This document shows positions 1-7,132 of a DNA stretch of 22,240 bases, piece by piece. How positions within the stretch are numbered: the stretch's first letter is position 1; the number at the start of each line of letters is the position of its first letter. The stretch lies in assembly GCA_036844705.1 (NCBI GenBank), contig DAIUFH010000033.1, positions 1-22,240 on the forward strand, read 5' to 3'. Under the pieces are notes generated by a model. That model did no database searches and was not told the origin of the DNA. It saw only the letters and a program-made list of their open reading frames with translations. The position numbers were made by a program, and so were the translations under genes. Origin of the DNA: DAIUFH01 sp036844705 (GTDB lineage Bacteria; Bacillota; Clostridia; Tissierellales; Tissierellaceae).

Positions 1-733
1 GAAGCTTACCATGCCCAGCTGAGGTCCCAAATGCCAGCTTGCCAATATCTACCTGAATTATTGTACATAGTACTATTCCTTTGCAACTTTCAGGTTTAAT
101 TAGTTCTGGAATAGCGTTTATTATGCTTGCTATAGCAAAAGAAGGATTGATACCTGCCTCAGGCAAACTTGCATGGGAACTCTTTCCGTCCATGGTAATT
201 GTCATACCCTTTGAAGCACAGTTCATTGTACCTTTCCTCATAGCTACACTATATTTTGGATATCCACTAGTATTATGAAAGGCATATATTTCTTCAATTT
301 TATTTTCAGTAATCAATGGTGTACATTCTATAGCACCTTGTCCAGTTTCCTCAGCATGTTGAAATAATAAATATACATTTCTATCTGCCCCGTATTTTTC
401 AAGTTCTAGAGCCAAACCTACCAAAGTAGCTGAATGTCCATCGTGTCCACATTTATGACCTTTACCAGGAATTTTTGAGGCATAGGGTAAATCGCAGACG
501 TCATCTATAGGAAGAGCATCAAAATCAGCTCTAAAAGCTATTCCAGGTTTATCATTCCCGGCTTCATACACTGCATAGAACCATTTTCCCTTGTCTACTA
601 TCTTTAGATTTGTATTCTCCTTTATGAATTCTTTTAAACGTGTCCTCGTCCAAATTTCTTCATATGAAAGCTCTGGGTGTTCGTGCAATTCATGTCTCAA
701 TTGAATCACTAATTCTAAGTTCTTTTTATTCAA
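1..733 (-). CDS. M20-family amidohydrolase/peptidase, N-terminal part (runs off left edge)
   Basis: About 244 codons of a metal-dependent amidohydrolase of the M20D type (hippurate hydrolase, N-acyl-amino-acid or IAA-amino-acid hydrolase group). These cytoplasmic enzymes cleave N-acyl or peptide amide bonds. Visible are FRADFDALP (about 67-75), KCGHDGHSA (94-102, with Cys95 and His97 as the usual metal ligands), HAEETGQGA (126-134, Glu128/Glu129 as catalytic/metal Glu), FHN (152-154), and SSHASLPEAGINP (185-197) opening the dimerisation domain. The C-terminal metal-binding His lies outside the window. Start: three in-frame candidates exist (ATG 754, ATG 742, TTG 733). The AAGGGG ribosome binding site at 748-743 is correctly spaced only for TTG at 733; ATG 742 abuts it and ATG 754 precedes it. 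It lies downstream of tRNA-Lys but is separated from it by a terminator. The exact substrate cannot be told. Confidence 0.9.
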   Translation of the reverse strand, partial: MNKKNLELVIQLRHELHEHPELSYEEIWTRTRLKEFIKENTNLKIVDKGKWFYAVYEAGNDKPGIAFRADFDALPIDDVCDLPYASKIPGKGHKCGHDGHSATLVGLALELEKYGADRNVYLLFQHAEETGQGAIECTPLITENKIEEIYAFHNTSGYPKYSVAMRKGTMNCASKGMTITMDGKSSHASLPEAGINPSFAIASIINAIPELIKPESCKGIVLCTIIQVDIGKLAFGTSAGHGKL

Positions 734-804
734 ATGACCCATCCCCTTATACATAAAATAGACCTACAGTTTCACTTATGTATGCTAAATAAATCTATAT
801 ATAA

Positions 805-840
805 ATAAAAACTTACAGAACAATTTCTGCAAGTTTTTTA
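805..840 (-). terminator. Rho-independent terminator after tRNA-Lys
   Basis: A 10-bp stem (811-820 with 825-834, one G-U pair) encloses a CAAT loop. On the minus strand it is followed by a T-rich tail. It sits 13 nt beyond the CCA end of tRNA-Lys and separates it from the amidohydrolase gene. The plus strand also has a T run, so it may work in both directions. Confidence 0.8.
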
Positions 841-852
841 TAATGTACACTA

Positions 853-928
853 TGGTGCACCTTCAGGGACTCGAACCCTGGGCCCACTGATTAAGAGTCA
901 GTTGCTCTACCAACTGAGCTAAAGGTGC
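853..928 (-). tRNA. tRNA-Lys(CTT)
   Basis: A 76-nt cloverleaf read on the minus strand. The acceptor stem GCACCTT pairs with AAGGTGC, followed by discriminator A and an encoded CCA. The D-arm begins GCTCAGTTGGTAGAGC. The anticodon stem ACTGA/TCAGT holds loop CTCTTAA, giving anticodon CTT (lysine, AAG codons). The T-arm contains GGTTCGAGTCC. The gene is monocistronic, with its own promoter at 950-978 and a terminator at 805-840. Confidence 0.97.
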
Positions 929-949
929 ATTTGAGAATCAACATTATTT

Positions 950-978
950 ATTATACTACCTACAATTTGATTTGTCTA
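950..978 (-). promoter_or_regulatory. sigma-A promoter of tRNA-Lys
   Basis: On the minus strand, -35 TAGACA (978-973), a 17-bp spacer, and -10 TATAAT (955-950). The -10 ends 21 nt before the first base of the mature tRNA, which is a normal leader distance. The match to the vegetative consensus is good. Confidence 0.7.
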
Positions 979-1008
979 TACCAAATTAAGATTTTTATTC
1001 TAAATAAA

Positions 1009-1047
1009 TAAGATAATTAAGTGAGTTAGACTCACCAAATTATCTTA
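1009..1047 (-). terminator. Hairpin terminator of the DegV gene
   Basis: A long imperfect hairpin: 1011-1018 pairs with 1038-1045, and inner 1021-1026 (GTGAGT) pairs with 1030-1035 around a 3-nt loop. It begins 12 nt beyond the DegV stop codon. The downstream tail on the minus strand is T-rich but interrupted (TATTTATTT), so termination is likely rather than certain. Confidence 0.6.
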
Positions 1048-1058
1048 CCACAAAAAGA

Positions 1059-1919
1059 TTACTTTGACAAGAAAAATAATGCAATTGTTCCTGGTCCTGC
1101 ATGTGAACCTACTGCCGCACCGATATCGCTAATCAAAAATGACTTAGTCCCAAATTCCTGCTCTATCAATTCTTTTAATTTATATACAGATTCCAAATCA
1201 TCCCCATGGCTTATAGCAACGGTTTGATTAGCTAAATCTGCGTCTTTTGCTCTTTCAGTCATCATTTCTACCATTCGTTTAAAAACCTTATTTCTACCTC
1301 TTATCTTCTCAATTGGAATTAACTCACCTTCATCTGAGACCTCTAATATTGGTTTAATACTTAAAAGACCACCAACTATCGAAGCTGTTTTCGAAACTCT
1401 TCCTCCTCTAAAGAGATATTCCAAATCATCTACTGTAAAGATTGATTCCAATTTATCCCTAAAGAATTTAAGCTCAGTCAATATATCATTCTTTGACTTT
1501 CCATCTCTTGCAAGCTTTGCGGCATGAAGCACCATAAGTCCAAATCCTAAAGAAGCGGCTTTTGTGTCAACTATTTCAATATCAAAGTTAGGATATTTTT
1601 CTTTTATTGTATCACGTACAAATAAAGATGTCTGATATGTACCAGATAATGCTGATGAAAATGCGATATATATTACCGAAATATTGTTCGAAGCATATTC
1701 CTCAAATTTTTCCTTAAAGCTAATGGGGGTTATCTGTGCTGTCTTAAATATATCTCCATTTCTCATTCCATCATAGACTTCTATAGGCTGAATACTTACT
1801 CTATCCAAGTATTCTTTATCATCCTTTAAAACGACTATCGGTAAAACATCAATATCATATTCCTTATATATCTCCATAGGTAAATCGCAACATGAATCAG
1901 TTAATATCTTTACTCCCAT
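1059..1919 (-). CDS. DegV family fatty-acid-binding protein (first copy)
   Basis: 286-residue DegV-family protein. Known relatives (FakB) bind a fatty acid and present it to the FakA kinase for phosphorylation; many DegV members are uncharacterised. Family marks are present: N-terminal KILTDSCCDLP, SSALSGTYQTS (Ser-Gly-Thr lipid/phosphate-binding loop), DTKAASLGFG, LFRGGRVSKT followed by GGLLSIKPIL, SHGDD near residue 240, and a C-terminal GSHAGPGTIALFF. Start: a GTG/ATG-type start five codons upstream (1934) is possible, but GGAGG lies directly before the ATG at 1919, so that start is preferred. The gene is single, with a hairpin terminator just downstream. It is paralogous to the gene at 19935-20768. 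No fakA is visible here, so the fatty-acid role is a family inference. Confidence 0.92.
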   Translation of the reverse strand: MGVKILTDSCCDLPMEIYKEYDIDVLPIVVLKDDKEYLDRVSIQPIEVYDGMRNGDIFKTAQITPISFKEKFEEYASNNISVIYIAFSSALSGTYQTSLFVRDTIKEKYPNFDIEIVDTKAASLGFGLMVLHAAKLARDGKSKNDILTELKFFRDKLESIFTVDDLEYLFRGGRVSKTASIVGGLLSIKPILEVSDEGELIPIEKIRGRNKVFKRMVEMMTERAKDADLANQTVAISHGDDLESVYKLKELIEQEFGTKSFLISDIGAAVGSHAGPGTIALFFLSK

Positions 1920-2046
1920 TTTATATACCTCCATTCTCTTAATAATATACCATTTTTGAGATATTTTAACACTATTAATTATAATCTAGCATAAATTTAA
2001 CAATTATTAAATAAATTATATTAGTAATATCAAAGGAGTGATAACT

Positions 2047-2142
2047 ATGAAATTTTTATTTATAAGTAAGCGTTCGTTATTTGTAATTATTGGCATTCTA
2101 ATAGTGGTAGCTTTATTCTTATTGTACCTTTTATTATTTTAA
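2047..2142 (+). CDS. 31-residue single-span membrane protein, unknown function
   Basis: A short ORF with an AAAGGAG ribosome binding site 8 nt before its ATG. The product has a short basic N-terminus (MKFLFISKRS) followed by about 20 hydrophobic residues reaching almost to the C-terminus. It is therefore predicted to be a single-span, inner-membrane micropeptide. The hydrophobic head resembles the signal anchor that starts many clostridial cell-wall or sporulation enzymes, but the stop codon is in frame and a terminator follows within 30 nt, so it appears to be a stand-alone gene or a remnant of one. It is divergent from the DegV gene and converges on the Spo0E-like gene. I do not recognise a family. 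Confidence 0.55.
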   Translation: MKFLFISKRSLFVIIGILIVVALFLLYLLLF

Positions 2143-2169
2143 CAAGATTATGGTAAAAGGAGGTAAGAA

Positions 2170-2196
2170 AAAAAAGCAGATTAAATCTGCTTTTTT
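2170..2196. terminator. Bidirectional terminator between the 31-aa ORF and the Spo0E-like gene
   Basis: Arms 2170-2180 and 2186-2196 form AAAAAGCAGA/TCTGCTTTTT with a 5-nt loop. The A-run on one side and T-run on the other make a T-tailed hairpin on both strands. It serves two convergent genes; the last codon position of the minus-strand gene overlaps the T tract. Confidence 0.85.
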
Positions 2197-2362
2197 AAAT
2201 TGATTTCTGGCAGTATTTTGTATATATTAAAATTAATTTATCTAACTCTTGACTAATTCTAATTACATCATCTGTAACACCATTATCAATAATTTCGTAT
2301 AACTTATCTCTCAATGTATCTATTTCTAATTCGAGAGTATACGGATCTACTTCCTGTTGCAT
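2195..2362 (-). CDS. Spo0E-like aspartyl-phosphate phosphatase
   Basis: A 55-residue protein of the Spo0E/YnzD/YisI type. Known members dephosphorylate Spo0A~P and thereby delay sporulation. The family signature is visible as VIRISQELDKLILIY (residues 33-47), with the conserved S-x-x-L-D core at Ser37-Asp41. An N-terminal helix (about 10-25) completes the expected antiparallel two-helix hairpin. The length is typical. The start is ATG at 2362 preceded by AAGGGG 6 nt upstream. An extended -10 (TGTTATAAT, 2436-2428) lies about 65 nt upstream. It is expressed alone and ends at a shared bidirectional terminator. The family is quite certain; the exact target response regulator is inferred. Confidence 0.85.
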   Translation of the reverse strand: MQQEVDPYTLELEIDTLRDKLYEIIDNGVTDDVIRISQELDKLILIYTKYCQKSI

Positions 2363-2427
2363 ATCTTACCCCTTTATCCTTTGATTCTTTAATCTATTTG
2401 CCTTTAGATTATTTTGTCACCCTAATT

Positions 2428-2436
2428 ATTATAACA
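2428..2436 (-). promoter_or_regulatory. Extended -10 element for the Spo0E-like gene
   Basis: The minus strand reads TGTTATAAT, a perfect extended -10 (TGn plus TATAAT). No convincing -35 is seen, as is usual for extended -10 promoters. It is about 65 nt from the start codon. Confidence 0.45.
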
Positions 2437-2485
2437 TCAAAAAAAATATTTGCTACATTTTTCTTTTGTCAATTTCCAGTATTTT

Positions 2486-2514
2486 TCTACATTATTTTTT
2501 TTATGTAGTATAAT
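2486..2514 (+). promoter_or_regulatory. Candidate pepT promoter with internal inverted repeat
   Basis: -10 TATAAT at 2509-2514, with a 4/6-match -35 (TCTACA, 2486-2491) at 17 bp spacing. CTACAT (2487-2492) and ATGTAG (2503-2508) form a 6-bp inverted repeat filling the spacer, so a dimeric regulator could bind across the promoter. The regulator is unknown. Confidence 0.45.
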
Positions 2515-2558
2515 AATTTATATAGTAATAAGAGAGAAAAAGAACAGGAGGAATTTTT

Positions 2559-3782
2559 TTGGAAAACTTAGTAAACAGATTTTTAAATTATGTAAAATTT
2601 GAAACCACATCATGTGAAAGCTCTACATCAGTTCCAAGTACTTCTACACAAATGAAATTTGCACGATTCTTGGTAGATGAGCTAGAAGATCTTGGATCAA
2701 ATGAAGTTTCATTGGATGATAATGGATATGTAACAGCCACATTACCTTCCAATACGGATAAAAAAGTCCCTACCATAGGATTCATTGCACATATGGATAC
2801 AAGTCCCGATATGTCAGGTCTTAATGTAAAACCAAATATTATAAAAAATTACAAAGGCGGAGATATTGTATTAAATAAAGAAAAAAATATAATATTATCA
2901 CCTAATGATTTCCCTGAATTAAATGACCATATAGGCATGGATATAATAACTACAGATGGTACTACTCTCCTTGGGGCTGACGACAAAGCTGGTATAGCAG
3001 AAATCATTACTGCAATGGAATATCTAATTAAAAAACCTGAAATTAAGCACGGAGATATAAAGATTGGTTTTACTCCTGATGAAGAAATAGGAAGAGGCGT
3101 CGAGCATTTCGATGTAGATAAGTTCGGTGCAGACTTTGCCTATACTATAGATGGAGGACCAGTTGGTGAGCTGGAATATGAAAACTTCAATGCTGCAAGT
3201 GCACAAATTAGAATTCAAGGAAGAAATGTACACCCAGGTTCAGCAAAAAATAAAATGATTAACTCCTTGTTAATAGCACAGGAGTTAAATAGTATGTTGC
3301 CTGTACATGATGTTCCCGAAGCAACGGAAGGGTATGAGGGATTCTATCATTTAGTTAATTTTAACGGTACTGTTGAATCTACTTCAATTGCATATATAAT
3401 AAGAGATCATTCAATGGAAAAGTTTGAATCAAGAAAGAAACTACTGACCTCTGCTGTTAATTTTCTAAATGAAAAATATGGAAATATTATTAGCATGGAA
3501 TTGAAAGACAGTTATTATAATATGAAAGAAAAAATAGAACCAGTTATGTACGTAGTCGATATAGCTAAAAAGTCTATGGAAGATATAGGTATTGCTCCTA
3601 TAATTAAACCTATAAGAGGCGGTACTGACGGCGCAGGATTGTCATATAAGGGATTACCTTGTCCTAATATATTTACAGGCGGATTAAATTATCATGGAAA
3701 ATATGAGTATATTTCGATTCAGGGAATGGAAAAGGCTGTTTATACAATATTGAGGATTGCTGAGTTAGCAGCTGAAAGATAA
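2559..3782 (+). CDS. pepT: Tripeptide aminopeptidase (peptidase T)
   Basis: 407-residue M20B metallopeptidase that removes the N-terminal residue from tripeptides in the cytoplasm. The length equals the family norm (about 408). The dinuclear zinc site is complete: His78 and Asp80 in AHMDTSPD, bridging Asp141 in LLGADDKAG, Glu175/Glu176 in TPDEEIGRG, Asp198 in YTIDGG, and His379 in NYHGKYE. The HPGSAKNKM segment in the middle marks the lid/dimerisation domain. The start is TTG at 2559, chosen because AGGAGG (2546-2551) is 7 nt upstream and the next residues align with the family N-terminus. It is the only large plus-strand gene in the left half and is monocistronic. Nothing is broken. Confidence 0.97.
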   Translation: MENLVNRFLNYVKFETTSCESSTSVPSTSTQMKFARFLVDELEDLGSNEVSLDDNGYVTATLPSNTDKKVPTIGFIAHMDTSPDMSGLNVKPNIIKNYKGGDIVLNKEKNIILSPNDFPELNDHIGMDIITTDGTTLLGADDKAGIAEIITAMEYLIKKPEIKHGDIKIGFTPDEEIGRGVEHFDVDKFGADFAYTIDGGPVGELEYENFNAASAQIRIQGRNVHPGSAKNKMINSLLIAQELNSMLPVHDVPEATEGYEGFYHLVNFNGTVESTSIAYIIRDHSMEKFESRKKLLTSAVNFLNEKYGNIISMELKDSYYNMKEKIEPVMYVVDIAKKSMEDIGIAPIIKPIRGGTDGAGLSYKGLPCPNIFTGGLNYHGKYEYISIQGMEKAVYTILRIAELAAER

Positions 3783-3786
3783 TTTT

Positions 3787-3814
3787 TAATTCACAGTTCG
3801 CAAATCACAGTTAT
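3787..3814. repeat. Degenerate heptamer repeats (CAATTCA/CAGTTCA type)
   Basis: Four consecutive 7-mers (TAATTCA, CAGTTCG, CAAATCA, CAGTTAT) match the heptamer of the clean array at 22155-22240 with one to three changes each. They start 5 nt after the pepT stop codon and directly abut a GC-rich hairpin. Confidence 0.55.
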
Positions 3815-3856
3815 GATTTCGGGCGGACAGGGTCGTCCTCGTCCGCCCCTACAATG
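3815..3856. repeat. GC-rich intergenic hairpin element
   Basis: GGGCGGAC (3821-3828) and GTCCGCCC (3841-3848) form a perfect 8-bp GC stem, with an inner AGG/CCT pairing. The element is far richer in GC than its surroundings and lies between the convergent ends of pepT and the aminotransferase. It lacks a T tract, so it is not a standard terminator. From memory, short GC-rich repeats of this look are dispersed in many clostridial genomes; that resemblance is not tested here. Confidence 0.6.
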
Positions 3857-3868
3857 TGTCACGTTTAT

Positions 3869-4711
3869 TTATTTCCATAGATATTTATTCTTCTCAACAT
3901 ATTCATTGATAAGCTTGTTATACATATTATTTAAATTGTTGATTATTTTATTATTTACCGAACCCAACGATATATCATCTATTCTGGCTATTGGAAGAAT
4001 ATTGACACTGGTACCTGTCATAAATGCCCCTTCAAGTTTATTTAGATCATCTTTATGAATACTTTCTTCGATAATTTCAATATTAAGAATTCCTGCAATC
4101 TTGAACAGATGCTTTCTTGTTATTCCCAATAATATTTCTTCCTTAGGTGCAGTATAAATCTTCTCTCCCATTACAAAAAATATATTAGATCTACTACCTT
4201 CAGGAATATAGCCATCTCTTCTTACAAGCAAAGCTTCAAATGCATTTTTTTCCTTCATTTTTAATTGAACATCTTCTTTAAATGAAGTTACCAACACCTT
4301 TGCATTGGGGTTATCCCTTTCATAATTATAAAGGATTGTATTAATTCCATTTTCATAGTATTCTTTTGGAGGATAAAAGCTTGCTACACAGAATACTATA
4401 AATACGCTTCCTACGCCATCTACTTCTCCTGACATCAACTTAATATTGCCACTTACTACATTGTTTTTTAATATAGTTTCTTTAATCTCTTCTCTTATCT
4501 TTGATTCTGATGTATTGATTTCATGTTTTATTAAAGCAGCTGAATCATACATTCTCGCCAAATGATCTTCCAAAAACAAAGGTACTCCATTTACTACTCT
4601 AATTATTTCGTAAATTGGAGGTTTTGTCATTTTATCAAAAATAGATAAATCACTGGACTTTGTTAAATTTCCATTTGCAATATAATATTCATTGATTACT
4701 TCTGGTTTCAT
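3869..4711 (-). CDS. Class IV PLP-dependent aminotransferase
   Basis: 280-residue fold-type IV PLP enzyme, the group that contains branched-chain aminotransferase, D-amino-acid aminotransferase and aminodeoxychorismate lyase. Visible are YEIIRVVNGVPLFLEDHLARM (34-54), PEGSRSNIFFV (170-180) in which Glu171 would contact the PLP pyridine nitrogen, and LLGITR (194-199), the phosphate-binding turn. Lys138 lies 21 residues before the conserved EA pair (159-160), the same spacing as the catalytic Lys in D-amino-acid aminotransferase, so it is the likely Schiff-base lysine. Start ATG with AAGGGGG 5 nt upstream. It is the last gene of the typA-cls-lipoprotein operon, 10 bp after the lipoprotein stop. 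Substrate is unresolved; in the absence of folate or branched-chain neighbours I leave the symbol blank. Confidence 0.9.
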   Translation of the reverse strand: MKPEVINEYYIANGNLTKSSDLSIFDKMTKPPIYEIIRVVNGVPLFLEDHLARMYDSAALIKHEINTSESKIREEIKETILKNNVVSGNIKLMSGEVDGVGSVFIVFCVASFYPPKEYYENGINTILYNYERDNPNAKVLVTSFKEDVQLKMKEKNAFEALLVRRDGYIPEGSRSNIFFVMGEKIYTAPKEEILLGITRKHLFKIAGILNIEIIEESIHKDDLNKLEGAFMTGTSVNILPIARIDDISLGSVNNKIINNLNNMYNKLINEYVEKNKYLWK

Positions 4712-4721
4712 ATTTTCCCCC

Positions 4722-5621
4722 TTAATCTTCTATTGATTTAAGATTTTCAATAATTATGTCCTTCTTTATCATAAATAGCTTTCTGCTATTCTCCGACAAG
4801 CTTTCTTTAAATCCAGAAATGGCTAAGGATGTCTTCTCTATATTAGGTTTCTTATCCTCATCTGTCATCTTTAACCTAATTTTGTTTATATTTTCTTCTA
4901 CATTATTGAGCACATCAATAGCACCTTCTATATTGCCTTGTATAGCTCTTGCATAGCTCTGATATGCCGCATATTTAAGAGCAGAAATATCTCCGCCCAT
5001 ATCATCAAGATATAAATCATAAAACGGCTTTAGATTCATAATCGCTTGGCTAGCATTATCATAGATATGTTCAACTTGTTTATTCTCTACAGCAATTGTC
5101 ATTTTATTGAAAGATTCGTCAAATCTATTTCCAGCTTCCTTTGTAGCACCTTTTTTAAGTCCCTCAACTTCAAATGTATTCCATTGAGGATGAATCTCCT
5201 CCAGCTTATGTTGCATTGAATCCCATAAAATCTTTAGCTTTTCACCCTTAGTTGGTTCAGGAATTATTTGCTGTTGTCGCTGATGTTCCTGCCCCGAATT
5301 TCCATTACCTTCTCCGTCTTGAGCCTGTTCATTATTCTGCTGTCCTTGTCCTTGGTTATTTTGGCCTCCGGTTTGTTCATCTATTGTCTTTGGTTTGAAT
5401 TTTTCCTCTACCTGCTGAGGCAATGGCATATCCAAAGAAAGCTTTTCTATATTCGTTAATGTACCAAGTAATTCATCTATACCTGAACTTAAATTTTTTA
5501 AACTGTCCGGTGCTTTATCCTTTGGTTTGACTTCTGTTTGCATATTTCGCTGACTATTACATCCCGATAAAAGTAATAATATCAATGTATATAAAACTAT
5601 ATGTTTTATTTTTATTTTCAT
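4722..5621 (-). CDS. Putative lipoprotein with Gln/Asn-rich linker
   Basis: 299-residue predicted lipoprotein of unknown function. It has a basic start (MKIKIKH), a hydrophobic stretch and a lipobox LLSGC with Cys21 as the expected lipidation site, so it should be anchored on the outer face of the membrane. Residues about 80-115 form a low-complexity Gln/Asn/Gly-rich linker. The C-terminal 180 residues are charged, probably helical, and without a motif I recognise. Start: a GTG at 5630 is in frame but overlaps the GAGGTG ribosome binding site, so the ATG at 5621 is preferred. It lies between cls (44 bp upstream) and the aminotransferase (10 bp downstream), so it is probably co-transcribed and may have an envelope role. 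Confidence 0.82.
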   Translation of the reverse strand: MKIKIKHIVLYTLILLLLSGCNSQRNMQTEVKPKDKAPDSLKNLSSGIDELLGTLTNIEKLSLDMPLPQQVEEKFKPKTIDEQTGGQNNQGQGQQNNEQAQDGEGNGNSGQEHQRQQQIIPEPTKGEKLKILWDSMQHKLEEIHPQWNTFEVEGLKKGATKEAGNRFDESFNKMTIAVENKQVEHIYDNASQAIMNLKPFYDLYLDDMGGDISALKYAAYQSYARAIQGNIEGAIDVLNNVEENINKIRLKMTDEDKKPNIEKTSLAISGFKESLSENSRKLFMIKKDIIIENLKSIED

Positions 5622-5665
5622 CAAATTCACCTCTTGATTATTTTAACCAAGGGTATTTTTTTTAT

Positions 5666-7123
5666 TTACAATATTGGTGACAATAGTCTTGAAATGGATT
5701 CTTTAAATTTAACGATACGGGATCTTGTTTCATATACTTCTAGAGTTATTTCTTTGCAATCATCTAAATCTTTTTTAAATTGATCTGTCAATTTAAGATT
5801 TATGATGCTATCATAAATAAAGGCATTTACCTCAAAATTAAGCTTAAAGCTTCTAATATCAAGATTTGCCGTTCCAACAGATGATACAAATTCATCCATT
5901 ATAAATACCTTTGAATGTAGAAAACCTTTTTCATAGGTATAAAATTTGACTCCTGCATGAAGTAATTCACCCATATAGCTTAGACCTGCCCAATATACAA
6001 ATGGATGGTCAGGTTTATTTGGTATCATTACCCTAACATCAACACCGGAAAGGCCAGCTGTTTTTAAAGCTTCAAACATACTATCATCTGGTATAAAATA
6101 AGGAGTTTGTATGTAGATCTTTTCCCTTGCATTTGAAATCATCTTTAAATATCCATCCTTGATACTAGGCCATTTTGAGTCTGGCCCACTATTTACAATT
6201 TGAATCCCAACATGGCTATCGACATCCTCATCAACAATATAGCTTTGACAGTTTCCTACACCTCTCTTTGTTGCAAACCTCCAATCTAGGAAAAATCTCC
6301 ATTGTAGGGAACTAATAGCCGATCCGACAATTTTAATGTGTGTATCTCTCCAATAACCAAATTTTTTATTTTTACCTAAATACTCGTCCCCAATATTAAA
6401 TCCACCTAAATATGCTTCTTTACCATCTATTATAGCAATCTTTCTATGATTTCTATAATTAATTCTTATGCTAACAAAAGGAACAAGTGGAGGGAAAAAA
6501 ATTCCGACCTCCCCACCTGCATCAATTAAAGGCTTTAAAAAGCTTCTTGTAAGAGTCCTTCCACCCATACCATCTACAAGAAGCTTGACCTCTACTCCTT
6601 CTTTTGCCTTATTTACCAATACATTCAACATCTTTTTACCAAGATGATCTTTTTTGAAAATATAATATTCTAAATGTATAAAGTTCTTGGCATTTTCTAT
6701 GCTCTTAAACAATGCTTCAAACTTTTCTTCACCTGAAAAATAAATATCAACCTTATTATCCTGTGTAAAATATGATTGACTGCTTATTAAATGCATTTTA
6801 ATCAAATCTTCATAATGATAAAAATTGGGATCCTTGTAATATAGCTTATCCTTTTCAATCTCTTTCTCCTGATCCTTAACTATAAGATTAAAACAGTTGT
6901 CCTCATCTTCCTTTGTTTTAAACATTTTATTTTTTGATAAATCTTGACCAAGAAACAAATAGAGGATAAAACCAATACCAGGCAAAAATACAAGCACCAT
7001 AAGCCATAACCAGGTTGTTGTAGGATTTCTTCTTTCAAAAAATATTAATAATATCGCTAGCAGAATATTTATCCATATCAAGTTGGAAAAAAACCACATA
7101 TACCCATCTATTATAGCTCTCAT
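5666..7123 (-). CDS. cls: Cardiolipin synthase
   Basis: 485-residue phospholipase-D-superfamily enzyme that condenses two phosphatidylglycerol molecules into cardiolipin and glycerol at the membrane. Two N-terminal transmembrane segments (about 12-29 and 38-59) with the usual short loop are followed by two HKD motifs: His226/Lys228/Asp233 in HRKIAIIDG and His403/Lys405/Asp410 in HSKVFIMDE. NPDH-type and GTANLDIRS elements follow as expected. The length matches the family. Start ATG at 7123, preceded by AAGGGGG. It begins 9 bp after the typA stop, so the two genes are co-transcribed. Intact and typical. Confidence 0.96.
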   Translation of the reverse strand: MRAIIDGYMWFFSNLIWINILLAILLIFFERRNPTTTWLWLMVLVFLPGIGFILYLFLGQDLSKNKMFKTKEDEDNCFNLIVKDQEKEIEKDKLYYKDPNFYHYEDLIKMHLISSQSYFTQDNKVDIYFSGEEKFEALFKSIENAKNFIHLEYYIFKKDHLGKKMLNVLVNKAKEGVEVKLLVDGMGGRTLTRSFLKPLIDAGGEVGIFFPPLVPFVSIRINYRNHRKIAIIDGKEAYLGGFNIGDEYLGKNKKFGYWRDTHIKIVGSAISSLQWRFFLDWRFATKRGVGNCQSYIVDEDVDSHVGIQIVNSGPDSKWPSIKDGYLKMISNAREKIYIQTPYFIPDDSMFEALKTAGLSGVDVRVMIPNKPDHPFVYWAGLSYMGELLHAGVKFYTYEKGFLHSKVFIMDEFVSSVGTANLDIRSFKLNFEVNAFIYDSIINLKLTDQFKKDLDDCKEITLEVYETRSRIVKFKESISRLLSPIL

Positions 7124-7132
7124 ATATCCCCC

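Noticed and set aside
2047..2142. SpoVM-like sporulation peptide
   Set aside because: SpoVM is amphipathic with a central Pro and Gly and many charges; this peptide is a plain hydrophobic membrane span.
2151..2204. Short frame starting ATG GTA AAA GGA with an AAAGGAGG-like stretch
   Set aside because: The frame runs through the bidirectional terminator hairpin, has no ribosome binding site of its own, and would give a 17-residue Lys-rich peptide.
3869..4711. Possible loss of the catalytic lysine in the class IV aminotransferase
   Set aside because: At first no Lys-Ser type motif was seen near VTSFKED, but Lys138 lies at the same 21-residue distance from the EA pair as the catalytic Lys of D-amino-acid aminotransferase, so the active site appears intact.
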